NCBI GenBank assembly: GCA_900319245.1
Contig: ONNQ01000003.1
Location: 124,001 to 188,000 of the forward strand
Source: an uncultured Lachnospiraceae bacterium
GTDB lineage: Bacteria > Bacillota > Clostridia > Lachnospirales > Lachnospiraceae
Reading direction: 5' to 3'
DNA length: 64,000 nt
This document shows, one piece after another, positions 17,163 to 26,757 of the stretch (within the stretch, counting starts at the first letter, position 1; the number at the start of each line of letters is the position of its first letter). The notes below the pieces were generated by a model. The model saw only the letters and a list, made by a program, of their open reading frames with translations, ran no database searches and was not told the origin of the DNA. The position numbers and the translations under genes are program-made.

Positions 17163-17828
17163 TTAATATGCGCCGGTAAGGCTCCCGGAGTCCGCCGACT
17201 CAATCACGTCGCCCGACTCCTCGTTAACAAAATCCACTTGAATATGATCGACATTGTTTCCTGTGTATATATGATAGAGCGTGCCGTACATGACGAGTTC
17301 CTCCGCCGCCTGCCGCTCTATGATACCGATTTCATCTGTATCGACGCTGACCGTAAACACGCTCAGATCGTCGTTGTATTCAATCTTCTTAATGGACGAC
17401 GCACTGCCGTCCCCGACGATTTCCCGGGTCCCTTTCTCTACAGACGCCAGAAATTCGCCGATCATCTGCTGATACACATCCTCTTCCATGACAATCGTAA
17501 GGCTTCCGTCTTCCTCCAGGGATGCGCTCTCATAGCCGTTGGTCTTCGCGATCTCGTCTGCTTCCTCCTGGGATGTGACGCTCTCATACATGGTCGGGAT
17601 CACGATTGTCCTGTACTGTTTGACGACGGCGGCTTCCTGCGCGGTTTCCGCGGCGCCCTGCGCCTGTTCACCGTCCGCTGAACCTTGCGGCAAAGAGGTT
17701 TGCCCCTCATCGGCGGTTTCTATAGACGGCGCCGCAGTGGCGGCGTCACTCGATTCCGGACCCTGCGCCGCCGTGCAGCCCGCAAGCATCAGCACCATGA
17801 CCGGCAGCAATAGACTCGCTTTATTCAT
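17163..17828 (-). CDS. Predicted lipoprotein
   Basis: A 221-residue protein with a lipoprotein signal (MNKASLLLPVMVLMLAGC, lipobox LAGC), a low-complexity Ala/Gln/Glu/Ser linker (about 20-68) and an alpha/beta domain (about 70-215). The ATG overlaps the stop codon region of the upstream lipoprotein gene by 8 bp, with GAGGAGG upstream, so the two are probably translated together. Family not recognised. Confidence 0.75.
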   Translation of the reverse strand: MNKASLLLPVMVLMLAGCTAAQGPESSDAATAAPSIETADEGQTSLPQGSADGEQAQGAAETAQEAAVVKQYRTIVIPTMYESVTSQEEADEIAKTNGYESASLEEDGSLTIVMEEDVYQQMIGEFLASVEKGTREIVGDGSASSIKKIEYNDDLSVFTVSVDTDEIGIIERQAAEELVMYGTLYHIYTGNNVDHIQVDFVNEESGDVIESADSGSLTGAY

Positions 17829-18468
17829 TGTCCTGCGCCTCCTCTTCACTGGGGTCCTTCCCCGTACTAAATGTATATCCGTTTCTTCCCTCGATCATGC
17901 CGGAGAGCCCGTCTTTGCAGTCCTGCACCTGCATGTAGGCTTCTTTCGTCCCCTCCGTGTACTGGGTTCCCGCCGGATACTCGCAAAATGCGTACAAAAA
18001 CGCACCGTCTTCATTGGTCAGCATGCCCAGATAGCTGGCCGACTCCATGCCGCGCTCTTCGGTGTACTTCTCATACAAAACGATTGAAAAGACAAGGCCG
18101 CCGGTTCCTTCTGTAGCGGTCATACTGCTGTTCTCCATGATATCCAGCGCGTACCTTCCGGCTTCAGGATCCTGAAAATAGTGATAGCTCACATTGTCCT
18201 GCCACGCCTCCGGCGTATGAAGCCGCATAAACTGCACACATACGTCTTTCTCTTCCATGAACAGATCCGACGCCGCCTGCCGCTCGTCCTTGTCGTCGAC
18301 TTCCTGGGCGGAATCCTGTTCCAGATCCGCGCTCGCACTCTCCGTCCGGATCCCGTCATCGGTTGTAAACGCATTCGCGTTGTCACTGCTGTCTTTCCTG
18401 CCGCAGCAGGTCAGTACAGCGATCAGGCACAGGGCGATCGCAATCCCGGCCGGTCCGTTTTTTCTCAT
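17821..18468 (-). CDS. Predicted lipoprotein, first of a coupled pair
   Basis: A 215-residue protein. The N-terminal hydrophobic segment ends LIAVLTCCGRKD, a lipobox with two adjacent Cys. An acidic Ser/Asp/Glu linker follows, then an alpha/beta domain (about 70-200). GGAGAG precedes the ATG at 18468. Its 3' end overlaps the next lipoprotein gene by 8 bp. Similar length and layout suggest the two products act together at the cell surface. No family recognised. Confidence 0.7.
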   Translation of the reverse strand: MRKNGPAGIAIALCLIAVLTCCGRKDSSDNANAFTTDDGIRTESASADLEQDSAQEVDDKDERQAASDLFMEEKDVCVQFMRLHTPEAWQDNVSYHYFQDPEAGRYALDIMENSSMTATEGTGGLVFSIVLYEKYTEERGMESASYLGMLTNEDGAFLYAFCEYPAGTQYTEGTKEAYMQVQDCKDGLSGMIEGRNGYTFSTGKDPSEEEAQDNE

Positions 18469-18639
18469 CACATTACTCTCCAAAGTCACTCCGGGACCCA
18501 CACTTCTGTTTCATATCCTACCACTGACAGGCCAAAATTTCCACATTGGTCTTTTATGTTCACTATATTATCACATATGTCAAAGGGATCCGGTGGCGCG
18601 TGTCCGTGGCGCGCGCATCCAAAAAACACATTAAAAGCA

Positions 18640-18684
18640 CATAAAAAGCCGCGGTGCTCATTCCGGAGCGTCCGCGGTTTTTCC
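18640..18684 (-). terminator. Rho-independent terminator of the PIN-like gene
   Basis: A GC-rich hairpin (ACCGCGGACGCTC / GAGCACCGCGGC) ends in TTTTTAT on the minus strand, 16 bp beyond the PIN-like gene. Confidence 0.8.
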
Positions 18685-18699
18685 GACCGATTTTCCTTT

Positions 18700-20121
18700 T
18701 TACATCTGATTGAGTGCTTTCACATAAGGCTTAAGCATAAAATAATATCTGCGGCCTTTCTCTTTGCCGTAATGCTTCAAAAGAGCATAACGGAGTGAAT
18801 TGAGGTTTCTCCTCTTGTTCTCAGCGCCGAGAATAAACTCCGCGAATTCGCGGATGTTCTCCTCGCTCCTGGCTTCTTCCGGCTCGTCGCTGTGCCTGAA
18901 GATCAGAGCGCTGTAATACAGGAACTTGTCTTCCTTGTCCCAATTCTGGTTCTCGATGGTCATTGCGCCGGATTTAATGGACAGGTAAATATCTTTGCCG
19001 GAATCCCCGTAGAACTGGATCAGCTGATTGTGCAGCTCCGCAAGGTTTTCCATTCCGATGCAGTTGACGATCACGGTGATCTCTTCGGGATCCGCGCCCC
19101 AATACGGCCCTTCGGCAGCATTTGACGCATCGGATTCCTCTGCATACTCCTCGTTTTCAGAAGATGTACGGTTTCTTTCTTCGAATACAGGTTCTGAGAC
19201 GGATTCTATGGCAGTTTCCTCTACACTGTCTTCCTCTGAAAGAGCGTCCGAAGGGGCATCCATTCTGTCAGCGTCCTCGATCGGCGCAGCGTCATTCTCT
19301 TCAGAAAGGGGCTCCTCATCCGGTTCCTCTTCATTCTCGCTGTCGTCTTCCTCATCGGAGAGCGCTTCCATATCTTCTTTTTCTTCGAATTCCTCTTCTG
19401 CTTCTTCTGCCTCTTCTTCCGCAGTTTCCTCTTCGTCGTCCTCTTCTTCCAAAGACTCGGATGCATACGATTCGGACGCGTCGGGATCTACCTCATTTGC
19501 GGGATCATACGCTGCGTCTTCCATATCCTTTTCCATATCCTCTGAAGAGGCCTCTTCATACGCATCCGTCTCTCCATCCTCTTCATAGGCAGGCTCTGCA
19601 TAGGTCTCTTGGGGGACGTCCGATTCAAACGCCGTGTTCACTGCGCCTTTTGCATTCTCCTCCGCATCCTTCTCTTCTGCTTCGGGCATATTGACCAGCT
19701 TGTGCAGGATCGCGCTGACTTCGCCGGCCACGTCTGTCCTGGCCGTACTTCTTCTGCGTCCTCCTGTCCTTGTATCCTTACCGGCAATTCTCTTTACGGA
19801 ATACTCTTTGTGTCTCCAATACTTCACCGCCGCGTCGTATCCCGTATCGTTGGTCACGATGATGAAGTCGTCGCCTTTATTCATGGCAATGAGGTAGCCC
19901 AGTTCCGTGCAGAGCTGGAAGTCGAGCGCGTTCGTTCCCTCATAGCATTTAATAAAAGTAACTGTTCTGTCTGATTCCTTGAGCTTGATGAGACTGTCAT
20001 AGCTCATGTGGGGGCTGTTCTTTGTGTAGAATACGATCAGCTCCGCCTGGTCTGCCGGCAATTCCAGCAGCGGAATCCAGAAATCTCCGACATTCTCGCT
20101 GTCGATCAAATAATGTTTCAT
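18700..20121 (-). CDS. PIN-like domain protein with a long acidic central region
   Basis: A 473-residue protein with three parts. Residues 1-113 resemble a PIN/NYN-like nuclease fold: MKHYLIDSENVG with the first acidic site, FIKCYEGTNALDFQL, and FIIVTNDTGYDAAVKYW, each with an Asp in a typical metal position. Residues about 150-340 are extremely Glu/Asp-rich and probably disordered. Residues about 345-473 form a second, basic and helical domain (FAEFILGAENKRRNLNSLRYALLKHYG). The frame is open 65 codons further upstream, but that stretch overlaps the divergent dha promoter, so the ATG at 20121 is preferred although its ribosome binding site is weak. An RNA-cleaving role is inferred only. Confidence 0.7.
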   Translation of the reverse strand: MKHYLIDSENVGDFWIPLLELPADQAELIVFYTKNSPHMSYDSLIKLKESDRTVTFIKCYEGTNALDFQLCTELGYLIAMNKGDDFIIVTNDTGYDAAVKYWRHKEYSVKRIAGKDTRTGGRRRSTARTDVAGEVSAILHKLVNMPEAEEKDAEENAKGAVNTAFESDVPQETYAEPAYEEDGETDAYEEASSEDMEKDMEDAAYDPANEVDPDASESYASESLEEEDDEEETAEEEAEEAEEEFEEKEDMEALSDEEDDSENEEEPDEEPLSEENDAAPIEDADRMDAPSDALSEEDSVEETAIESVSEPVFEERNRTSSENEEYAEESDASNAAEGPYWGADPEEITVIVNCIGMENLAELHNQLIQFYGDSGKDIYLSIKSGAMTIENQNWDKEDKFLYYSALIFRHSDEPEEARSEENIREFAEFILGAENKRRNLNSLRYALLKHYGKEKGRRYYFMLKPYVKALNQM

Positions 20122-20256
20122 ATAGTCATACCTGGTCGGTCGGCAATTCGCATTATACAGTATGAAGGGCTCTTTGCGCAAGTGCGTGACAAGTCTCTTT
20201 CCTCCCCTTTCCTGTGCCAAAAAATACGAATATCTATCCAACTTGTCAGACAATAG

Positions 20257-20265
20257 TGCTATAAT
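20257..20265 (+). promoter_or_regulatory. Extended -10 promoter of the dha operon
   Basis: TGCTATAAT (TGn plus a consensus TATAAT) lies 95 bp before the dhaL ATG. No good -35 is found at 16-18 bp spacing, which is tolerable for an extended -10 promoter. Confidence 0.5.
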
Positions 20266-20359
20266 TAGTTCAGAGTTTTGTTCTCTCCGGCTGGGGCGGA
20301 AAGAACACAATTCCATTCATCGCGGGAAAGCGAAAAACGTATTGGGAGGTAGTATATTT

Positions 20360-20980
20360 ATGGCATCTAAAATTTACGATTGCATTGCACAAATCGGAAA
20401 TCGCATCATTGAGAACAAGGAATTTCTCACCGAGCTCGACAGAGAGATCGGCGATGCGGACCACGGGATCAATATGGCCAGAGGATTCACGGAAGTGCTT
20501 GGCGTTCTTGACAAGGACAGCGAGGACATCGGCGCACTCCTCAAGAAGACCGGCATGACCCTCCTTTCCAAGGTGGGCGGCGCATCCGGCCCTCTCTATG
20601 GAACCGCGTATATGCAGGCCGGCAAGGTATGCGCCGGAAAGACAGCGCTGACCGCCGAGGACGGCAAGGCGATTTTTGACGCCGTGATCGCAGGCATCCA
20701 GAAGCGCGGCAAGGCTGTAAAGGGTGAGAAGACAATGCTCGATGCGATCATGCCCGCCTATGAGGCGTACACAGCCGCCATCGACCAGGGCGCTTCCATC
20801 CAGGACGCTCTCGACGCAATGTGCAAGGCCGCTGAGGACGGCGTAGCCTTCACAAAGACCATCATCGCTACCAAGGGCCGCGCCAGCTATCTGGGCGAGC
20901 GCAGCATTGGCCATCAGGATCCCGGCGCGACGTCCGCCACGATCACGATGGAAGCGATCCGCGATTTTGTAAAGGGGTAA
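20360..20980 (+). CDS. dhaL: Dihydroxyacetone kinase subunit DhaL
   Basis: A 206-residue ADP-binding subunit of the PTS-type dihydroxyacetone kinase. The nucleotide/Mg site is visible in LDREIGDADHGINM (acidic cluster), with KVGGASGPLYGT and GRASYLGERSIGHQDPGA later. It passes phosphate from DhaM to DHA bound on DhaK. GGGAGG precedes the ATG at 20360; upstream in-frame codons lack this. It is the first gene of dhaL-dhaM-dhaK, with 4 bp to dhaM. Confidence 0.95.
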   Translation: MASKIYDCIAQIGNRIIENKEFLTELDREIGDADHGINMARGFTEVLGVLDKDSEDIGALLKKTGMTLLSKVGGASGPLYGTAYMQAGKVCAGKTALTAEDGKAIFDAVIAGIQKRGKAVKGEKTMLDAIMPAYEAYTAAIDQGASIQDALDAMCKAAEDGVAFTKTIIATKGRASYLGERSIGHQDPGATSATITMEAIRDFVKG

Positions 20981-20984
20981 TACT

Positions 20985-21377
20985 ATGGTAGGCATTGTGA
21001 TCGTATCCCACAGCTATAAGGTTGCCGAGGGCATCTACGATCTGGCCATGCAGATGGCCGCAGAGAATGATCACATCATTCCTGCCGGCGGCATGGAGGA
21101 CCGTGCGATCGGTACAGATGCCTTCAAGATCATGGCAGCGATTGAACAGGCCGATACCGGCGACGGCGTCGCGGTCCTCGCGGATCTTGGAAGCGGGATC
21201 ATGAGTGCCGAGATGGCGATAGAAATGTTGGACGGCGGCGATATTAAAGTGCGCATCGCGGACGCGCCTGTTCTGGAAGGCGCGATCAGCGCGGCGGTCG
21301 CATCCACGTCAGGCGCTTCGTTGGACGAAGTCATTGAAGCGGCGGAAGAAGCCCGCACAGCGTCCAAGCTCAGCTAA
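20985..21377 (+). CDS. dhaM: DhaM, phosphocarrier (EIIA-Man-like) of DHA kinase
   Basis: A 130-residue single-domain DhaM. His9 in IVIVSHSYKVAEG is the phosphorylation site, and DLGSGIMSAEMA is the conserved loop. It receives phosphate from HPr and donates it to the ADP on DhaL. Unlike E. coli DhaM it has no fused HPr/EI domains, as is normal in Gram-positives. It begins 4 bp after dhaL. Confidence 0.93.
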   Translation: MVGIVIVSHSYKVAEGIYDLAMQMAAENDHIIPAGGMEDRAIGTDAFKIMAAIEQADTGDGVAVLADLGSGIMSAEMAIEMLDGGDIKVRIADAPVLEGAISAAVASTSGASLDEVIEAAEEARTASKLS

Positions 21378-21467
21378 CGCAAAGGGCCGCGGACGATTGA
21401 CAGACGATAGGCGAACGATGCATGCGCAATAGGCTGCCGATCCGCGAACGCTTTCACAGGCATTTGC

Positions 21468-21499
21468 AGAAGATCCCGTTTTGGGGAACGGATCTTCTG
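21468..21499 (+). terminator. Intergenic hairpin between dhaM and dhaK
   Basis: AGAAGATC and GATCTTCT, extended by CGTT/AACG with one bulged base, form a strong stem. The following tail (GTCTTTAT) has only a weak T run, so it may attenuate rather than fully stop transcription before dhaK. Confidence 0.45.
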
Positions 21500-21548
21500 T
21501 CTTTATAAATGCAAGTGTATTTTTTAATTCTATGCAGGAGGTATGCAA

Positions 21549-22547
<999 letters not shown>

Positions 22548-22608
22548 TCCGGGAGACGAACGCGCTTCCATAAGCCACTTTAGGCGGCGGGCATGAAAAG
22601 TGATCCTT

Positions 22609-22650
22609 GAAAGAGGCCGGCAGACATACAGTGCTGCCGGCCTCTTCTTT
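22609..22650 (+). terminator. Rho-independent terminator of the dha operon
   Basis: A 12-bp perfect stem (AGAGGCCGGCAG / CTGCCGGCCTCT) is followed by TCTTT on the plus strand, about 60 bp after dhaK. Confidence 0.8.
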
Positions 22651-22694
22651 GGAAACAAGGCCGCATTCACAAGCTTTCATTGACAAGGGGTTCC

Positions 22695-23660
22695 ATGGAT
22701 ATTCAATATTTACTATTTCTGCAAAACATACGAAATGCGGCAGGCGGCGTACTCACACCGATCATGCTCATGATCTCCCATCTTGCGACTATCGGCGCCG
22801 GCGTGCTCTGCGTCGTGATCTACTGGGGGATCGACCGCGAGACCGGCGCGTGGGTCATCATCAATACAATGCTCGGTTTTTTGACTAACAACCTGCTCAA
22901 ACTGACTGCCTGTGTATATCGCCCATGGATCCGCGATCCCCGGATCGTACCGCCTGAAGCGGCGCTGCGCACCGCCACCGGCTACTCCTTTCCCAGCGGC
23001 CACACGCAGTTCGCGGCGTCCTCGTTCGGATCCCTGGCGCAAAGGTGCGGCAGAGAGCGAAAAGCGCTCTACGGCTTCTGCGGTGCCATGATCGTCCTTT
23101 CCGCCTTCTCCCGCAATTATCTGGGCGTTCACACGCCGCAGGATGTGATCGTCGCCATCTTGTGCAGCTTCGTGATCATTAAAATCGGTGTCGTGGTAGA
23201 AAGCAAGATCCAAAAGAATCCTTCCCTCCTGACCGTCGTCTTTCTGATCTCCTGTGCGGCTGCCATCGCATGCGCCGTCTATTTTCGTTTCAAGTCCTAT
23301 CCCATGAATTATGAGGACGGCCACCTGATCGTCGATCCTGGTGCGATGAAAGCAGACGGCTACTCCTCCGTAGGCGCGGTTCTTGGTACCATGGCCGGCA
23401 TGATGCTGGAGAAGCGATTCGTACAATTTCGAACGGACGGCCCTGTCTTTTACAGAGTGATCCGCGTGCTGATGGGGCTCCCGGCGCCCGCTGCAGCCTA
23501 CCTGTTCTGCAGGCGTCCGCTCTATTACGCGGTCGGTGTGGACCGGGGACACCTGATTCTGTTTGCCTTGATCGCGCTGTACGCGATGTGGATCTATCCC
23601 GCCATCTTCACCGCCGTCAGAAAACGTCTGCTTTCTGCGCGAGAGAAAGAATCCGTGTGA
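22695..23660 (+). CDS. PAP2-family membrane phosphatase
   Basis: A 321-residue multi-pass membrane protein with a full type-2 phosphatidic acid phosphatase signature: KLTACVYRP (KX6RP), PSGHTQ (PSGH) and SRNYLGVHTPQD (SRX5HX3D). These give the phosphohistidine chemistry used on lipid phosphates such as undecaprenyl-PP or phosphatidate. Hydrophobic segments occur along most of its length, including a C-terminal extension beyond the catalytic core. AAGGGG precedes the ATG at 22695. Transcribed on its own after the dha terminator. Confidence 0.9.
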   Translation: MDIQYLLFLQNIRNAAGGVLTPIMLMISHLATIGAGVLCVVIYWGIDRETGAWVIINTMLGFLTNNLLKLTACVYRPWIRDPRIVPPEAALRTATGYSFPSGHTQFAASSFGSLAQRCGRERKALYGFCGAMIVLSAFSRNYLGVHTPQDVIVAILCSFVIIKIGVVVESKIQKNPSLLTVVFLISCAAAIACAVYFRFKSYPMNYEDGHLIVDPGAMKADGYSSVGAVLGTMAGMMLEKRFVQFRTDGPVFYRVIRVLMGLPAPAAAYLFCRRPLYYAVGVDRGHLILFALIALYAMWIYPAIFTAVRKRLLSAREKESV

Positions 23661-23685
23661 ATGCCTGCGATTTCAATGCTAATTA

Positions 23686-23724
23686 AAAGGGGCTTGCCGC
23701 AACTTCATGCGGCAAGCCCCTTTC
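23686..23724. terminator. Bidirectional terminator between convergent genes
   Basis: AAAAGGGGCTTGCCGC and GCGGCAAGCCCCTTT form a long stem with T runs on both strands, placed between the PAP2 gene (+) and the zinc-ribbon gene (-). Confidence 0.85.
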
Positions 23725-23747
23725 AACTATATTCTCACATTCAACTC

Positions 23748-24269
23748 TTATTCGAGTACCTTATTGATCGAATCCTGGATCAGCGCAAAGGATACAATTC
23801 CAAGTCCAAAGGCGCCCAGAATGAGGTACAGGATTGCGCTGTAGGCATCGTGCTGGCGGATATAATCACATTTCTGTCCCATCTTGTAAAGCCAGTACAG
23901 GTTGTAAATTCCAAATGTCACGATACTGAGGACGACGACCATTCCGCCGCCGAGCGCCGCGGGATCTTCTGCCAGGTCATTGACCTCGTTGTTGAGCTTA
24001 TATTGCCAGTAAAGCATGTAAATACCGCAGGTCGCAATCGTAAGAATGACGCTTAACGCGACACTTCTGGGGGCCACATTGGTATAAATGATCCGCTCCC
24101 CGCTTTCATTTTGTTCCGCCTGTTCTGCCCTCTTCTCTTCATGCATGCGCGCATAATAGTCTCTATTCGTCGATGCACCGCCGGCTGTCTCCTCCAGTGC
24201 CGCGCCGCAGTGAATACAGAATTTATTATTGCTGCTGTTTTCCGACCCACAGTATTTGCAAATTTTCAT
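23748..24269 (-). CDS. Zinc-ribbon membrane protein with DUF4234-like domain
   Basis: A 173-residue protein: N-terminal zinc ribbon (CKYCGSENSSNNKFCIHCG, 4 Cys), a charged linker (about 28-65), then three hydrophobic segments with the repeated motif CGIYMLYWQYK / FGIYNLYWLYK typical of DUF4234-like membrane domains. The role of such proteins is unknown. It lies downstream of the cytidylate-kinase-like gene with a 2-bp gap, so they are likely co-transcribed. Confidence 0.75.
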   Translation of the reverse strand: MKICKYCGSENSSNNKFCIHCGAALEETAGGASTNRDYYARMHEEKRAEQAEQNESGERIIYTNVAPRSVALSVILTIATCGIYMLYWQYKLNNEVNDLAEDPAALGGGMVVVLSIVTFGIYNLYWLYKMGQKCDYIRQHDAYSAILYLILGAFGLGIVSFALIQDSINKVLE

Positions 24270-24271
24270 GC

Positions 24272-24871
24272 TTACGCCTCCTTAAACGCCTCCGCGAAGG
24301 ACCGTATGATCTCCACCGTGCCCTGAATGCCGAGCTTACTCGAATTGATGATCAGGTCATAGGCCCTTGAATCGCCCCATTTTGTATCGCTGTAGAAGTT
24401 GTGGTAGGTGCGGCGGACCTTATCTGTCTGCCTGCGCTCCTCATCCGCTTCCTCGAGGGAGATCTGCTGGATCCCGGCCAGTCTGCGGTTCTTGTCTTCT
24501 ACGTTTCCAACAATAAAGACGCGAAGAACATTGGGGTTCTTACAAAGAACGGAATCCGCGCAACGTCCGACGATCACACAGCTCTCACCGCTGTCCGCGA
24601 TCTTTCTGATGTATTCAAACGTCATGCGCGCGACATTGCTCTCAGGGGATTCTTCGAATGCGCCGATGCGGCCTGAAAAAGGAAATCCCGCCGGCTTTTC
24701 ATCCAGCTTCTTGACATAGTTCTTGTTCATTCCGCTGAGCTGCGCCGTTCCCTCGACAAGCTTTTTCTTGTCGTAGCAGGCAATTCCCATGGCGTCCGCA
24801 AGCTTCTTGGCGATCGCATGTCCGCCGCTTCCCGATTCTCTTCCAACAGTAATAATGATCTGATTCTTCAT
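24272..24871 (-). CDS. Cytidylate kinase-like protein
   Basis: A 199-residue P-loop protein of the cytidylate-kinase-like family (AAA_33/Cytidylate_kin2 type). It has ITVGRESGSGGHAIAKKLA (P-loop variant), YDKKKLVEG, CVIVGRCADSVL and RVFIVGNVEDKNRRL. These proteins are common in clostridia next to membrane or regulatory genes, and their true substrate is not established. It is distinct from housekeeping Cmk. It precedes the zinc-ribbon protein gene by 2 bp. Confidence 0.8.
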   Translation of the reverse strand: MKNQIIITVGRESGSGGHAIAKKLADAMGIACYDKKKLVEGTAQLSGMNKNYVKKLDEKPAGFPFSGRIGAFEESPESNVARMTFEYIRKIADSGESCVIVGRCADSVLCKNPNVLRVFIVGNVEDKNRRLAGIQQISLEEADEERRQTDKVRRTYHNFYSDTKWGDSRAYDLIINSSKLGIQGTVEIIRSFAEAFKEA

Positions 24872-25005
24872 AGTTGGGTCCCCCGTTTCTCTATCTGCAT
24901 GGGACCGGAATACAGGATCGATTCCGGAAGTGTTTGGTTATCTATAACTATTATAACAGATTGGCGGACAAATAGGCACACATAGTTGGCGCCGTCACCA
25001 ATTGT

Positions 25006-25584
25006 TCATCGATCCTGCTCCGCCGCTTCAAGGACCGGCTTTATGCCATATACGGCGAGCATGCTGATGTATTTGGACAGCACTTCAATGTCCATTTTTC
25101 CGTCGCTCATGAACCACCTCTGGTAGACGGAAACCAGCCCCGCGACGATATAATCCAGAATATAATCGACCAGTTCATCGTCCGCCGTGATCTGCGAATC
25201 ATAAATCGTGCGGATCCTCTGCTTCAGGGTCGTGATGATCTTCTGCAGAAAGGAGATCTGGTTCCGGTTGGTCAGCATATTTCCGTAAAAGTCCAGGTCG
25301 GAGGTAATGATCTTGGCCAGCGTATTAAATGTGCTCTGCGGATCCATCAGAAGCGTCTCAAAGTCGATCCCCCGGAGCGTCTCCTCGAATCTTGCGACGA
25401 TCTCATCCTCCATCTCTTCGGCGACCATATAAACGCTGCCGTAATAATTATAAAAGGTTTTGCGGTTGATCTCCGCCGCTTCCGCAAGTTCTGTCACCGT
25501 GATCTCCTCAATGGGTTTGACCGCGAGAAGCCGAGTCATTGCTTCGTGGATCGACCGCCTTGTTTTCATCACTCTCTTATCCAT
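25006..25584 (-). CDS. TetR/AcrR-family transcriptional regulator
   Basis: A 192-residue regulator. The N-terminal helix-turn-helix reads ITVTELAEAAEINRKTFYNYYGSVY; the C-terminal ligand-binding domain resembles the DhaS-like group of TetR proteins. AGGGAGGGGG upstream selects the ATG at 25584. It is divergent from the DegV gene. Two matching operator-like palindromes lie in the shared 252-bp region, suggesting that it represses itself and degV. Confidence 0.9.
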   Translation of the reverse strand: MDKRVMKTRRSIHEAMTRLLAVKPIEEITVTELAEAAEINRKTFYNYYGSVYMVAEEMEDEIVARFEETLRGIDFETLLMDPQSTFNTLAKIITSDLDFYGNMLTNRNQISFLQKIITTLKQRIRTIYDSQITADDELVDYILDYIVAGLVSVYQRWFMSDGKMDIEVLSKYISMLAVYGIKPVLEAAEQDR

Positions 25585-25667
25585 TTGCTGCCCCCTCCCT
25601 GTCCGGTCATTGCCTGTCTTTACCCGGACGCGCCGGATCAAATTTAATACCCAACATCTTAATAATC

Positions 25668-25685
25668 TGTGTATTATGATACAAG
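25668..25685. promoter_or_regulatory. TetR operator candidate, copy 1
   Basis: TGTGTATTATGATACAAG is an imperfect palindrome (half sites TGTGTAT and ATACAAG, 4-bp centre) and the near-exact reverse complement of copy 2 at 25751-25768. It lies upstream of the TetR gene start. Confidence 0.65.
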
Positions 25686-25730
25686 TTTTACTTTTATGTT
25701 GATTCTTATACATTCCGTCTGATTATATGG

Positions 25731-25760
25731 TTGCCCATATTAAAGCGGCACTTGTATAAT
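25731..25760 (+). promoter_or_regulatory. Promoter of the degV gene
   Basis: -35 TTGCCC (25731-25736) and -10 TATAAT (25755-25760) with an 18-bp spacer. The -10 lies inside operator copy 2, so a bound repressor would block RNA polymerase. Confidence 0.65.
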
Positions 25761-25768
25761 AATACACA
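25751..25768. promoter_or_regulatory. TetR operator candidate, copy 2
   Basis: CTTGTATAATAATACACA differs from the reverse complement of copy 1 at a single central base. It overlaps the -10 box of the degV promoter. Confidence 0.65.
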
Positions 25769-25836
25769 ATTGTTTCCTAATTCAATCCAATAAAGGAACA
25801 TAGTTTAAATATCATTGCACAATATGGAGAAAACAC

Positions 25837-26715
25837 ATGAGAGATTACGTAATATGCATCGATGCTTCTGTGGACATCGAACAGCGCTGGATCGATGAGA
25901 ACAATGTTGTCATCATCCCTATGAAATACACACTGGGCGATCAGGAATATCTGATGGAAAACCGGCTCACAGATCAGAAGCTCAAGGGCTTTTATGACGC
26001 CATGCGCGCGGGACTGATGACGCATACAAGTCAGATCACGCCGTATTTTTACCAGCAGGTTTTTGGCAAAGAGGCAGAGAAGGGGCATGACATTCTCTAT
26101 ATCTCCCTCTCCAGCGGCCTGAGCAACACATATTCCTCTGCGCTCACCGCGGCCGGCGAAATCGAGGACGAATATGAGGGCATTAAGATCGAAGTCGTCG
26201 ATTCTCTTGCAGGGACAGGCGGCATGGGACTTCTTCTGATGATGGCCATCCGGGCGAAGCAGAACGGCGTGTCTCTCACCGACAACGCTGCCGCTCTCAG
26301 AAAGAATGCCGGCAAAGTCTGCCACTGGTTCCTGGTCGATGATCTCAAGTATCTAAGAAGGGGCGGAAGGATCTCCGCTGCGACGGCAGTGGCCGGTACA
26401 GTTCTCAATATCAAGCCCATCCTCAAGATCAAGGATGACGGAACCCTGATCAGCATCGCCAAGAAGCGCGGTCTGGCCAAGGCTGCTTCTTTCCTGACCG
26501 AGTGCTACGGCGGCGCGCTGGATGCTTCCATTTCCAACGATGTCGTGATCGCGCATGCTGACTGCGAGAAAGAGGCGGAAGCCGCCCGCGACCGTATTCT
26601 TGCGATCAATCCCGATGCTCAAGTCATGATCTGCGGCCTCGGCCCTGTGATCGGCGCGCATACCGGTCCCGGCATGATGGCCGTGATCCACTGGGGAAAC
26701 CGGAACTTTGTATGA
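25837..26715 (+). CDS. DegV family fatty-acid-binding protein
   Basis: A 292-residue DegV/FakB-type protein that binds a fatty acid and, in known cases, presents it to the FakA kinase. Features: MTHTSQITPYFY, ISLSSGLSNTYSSA, LKYLRRGGRISAATAVAGTVLNIKPIL and the C-terminal HTGPGMMAVIHWG. GGAG lies 9 nt before the ATG. It is expressed from a promoter overlapped by a TetR-type operator. The DhaL/DhaK-related FakA partner was not found next to it. Confidence 0.92.
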   Translation: MRDYVICIDASVDIEQRWIDENNVVIIPMKYTLGDQEYLMENRLTDQKLKGFYDAMRAGLMTHTSQITPYFYQQVFGKEAEKGHDILYISLSSGLSNTYSSALTAAGEIEDEYEGIKIEVVDSLAGTGGMGLLLMMAIRAKQNGVSLTDNAAALRKNAGKVCHWFLVDDLKYLRRGGRISAATAVAGTVLNIKPILKIKDDGTLISIAKKRGLAKAASFLTECYGGALDASISNDVVIAHADCEKEAEAARDRILAINPDAQVMICGLGPVIGAHTGPGMMAVIHWGNRNFV

Positions 26716-26757
26716 TCGTCTCCTTATAAAACTTCAAGCGGCTGACAGAGCATAAAA

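Noticed and set aside
20122..20316. 65-residue N-terminal extension of the PIN-like protein
   Set aside because: It overlaps the divergent dha promoter, lacks a ribosome binding site, and the recognisable fold begins at the internal ATG.
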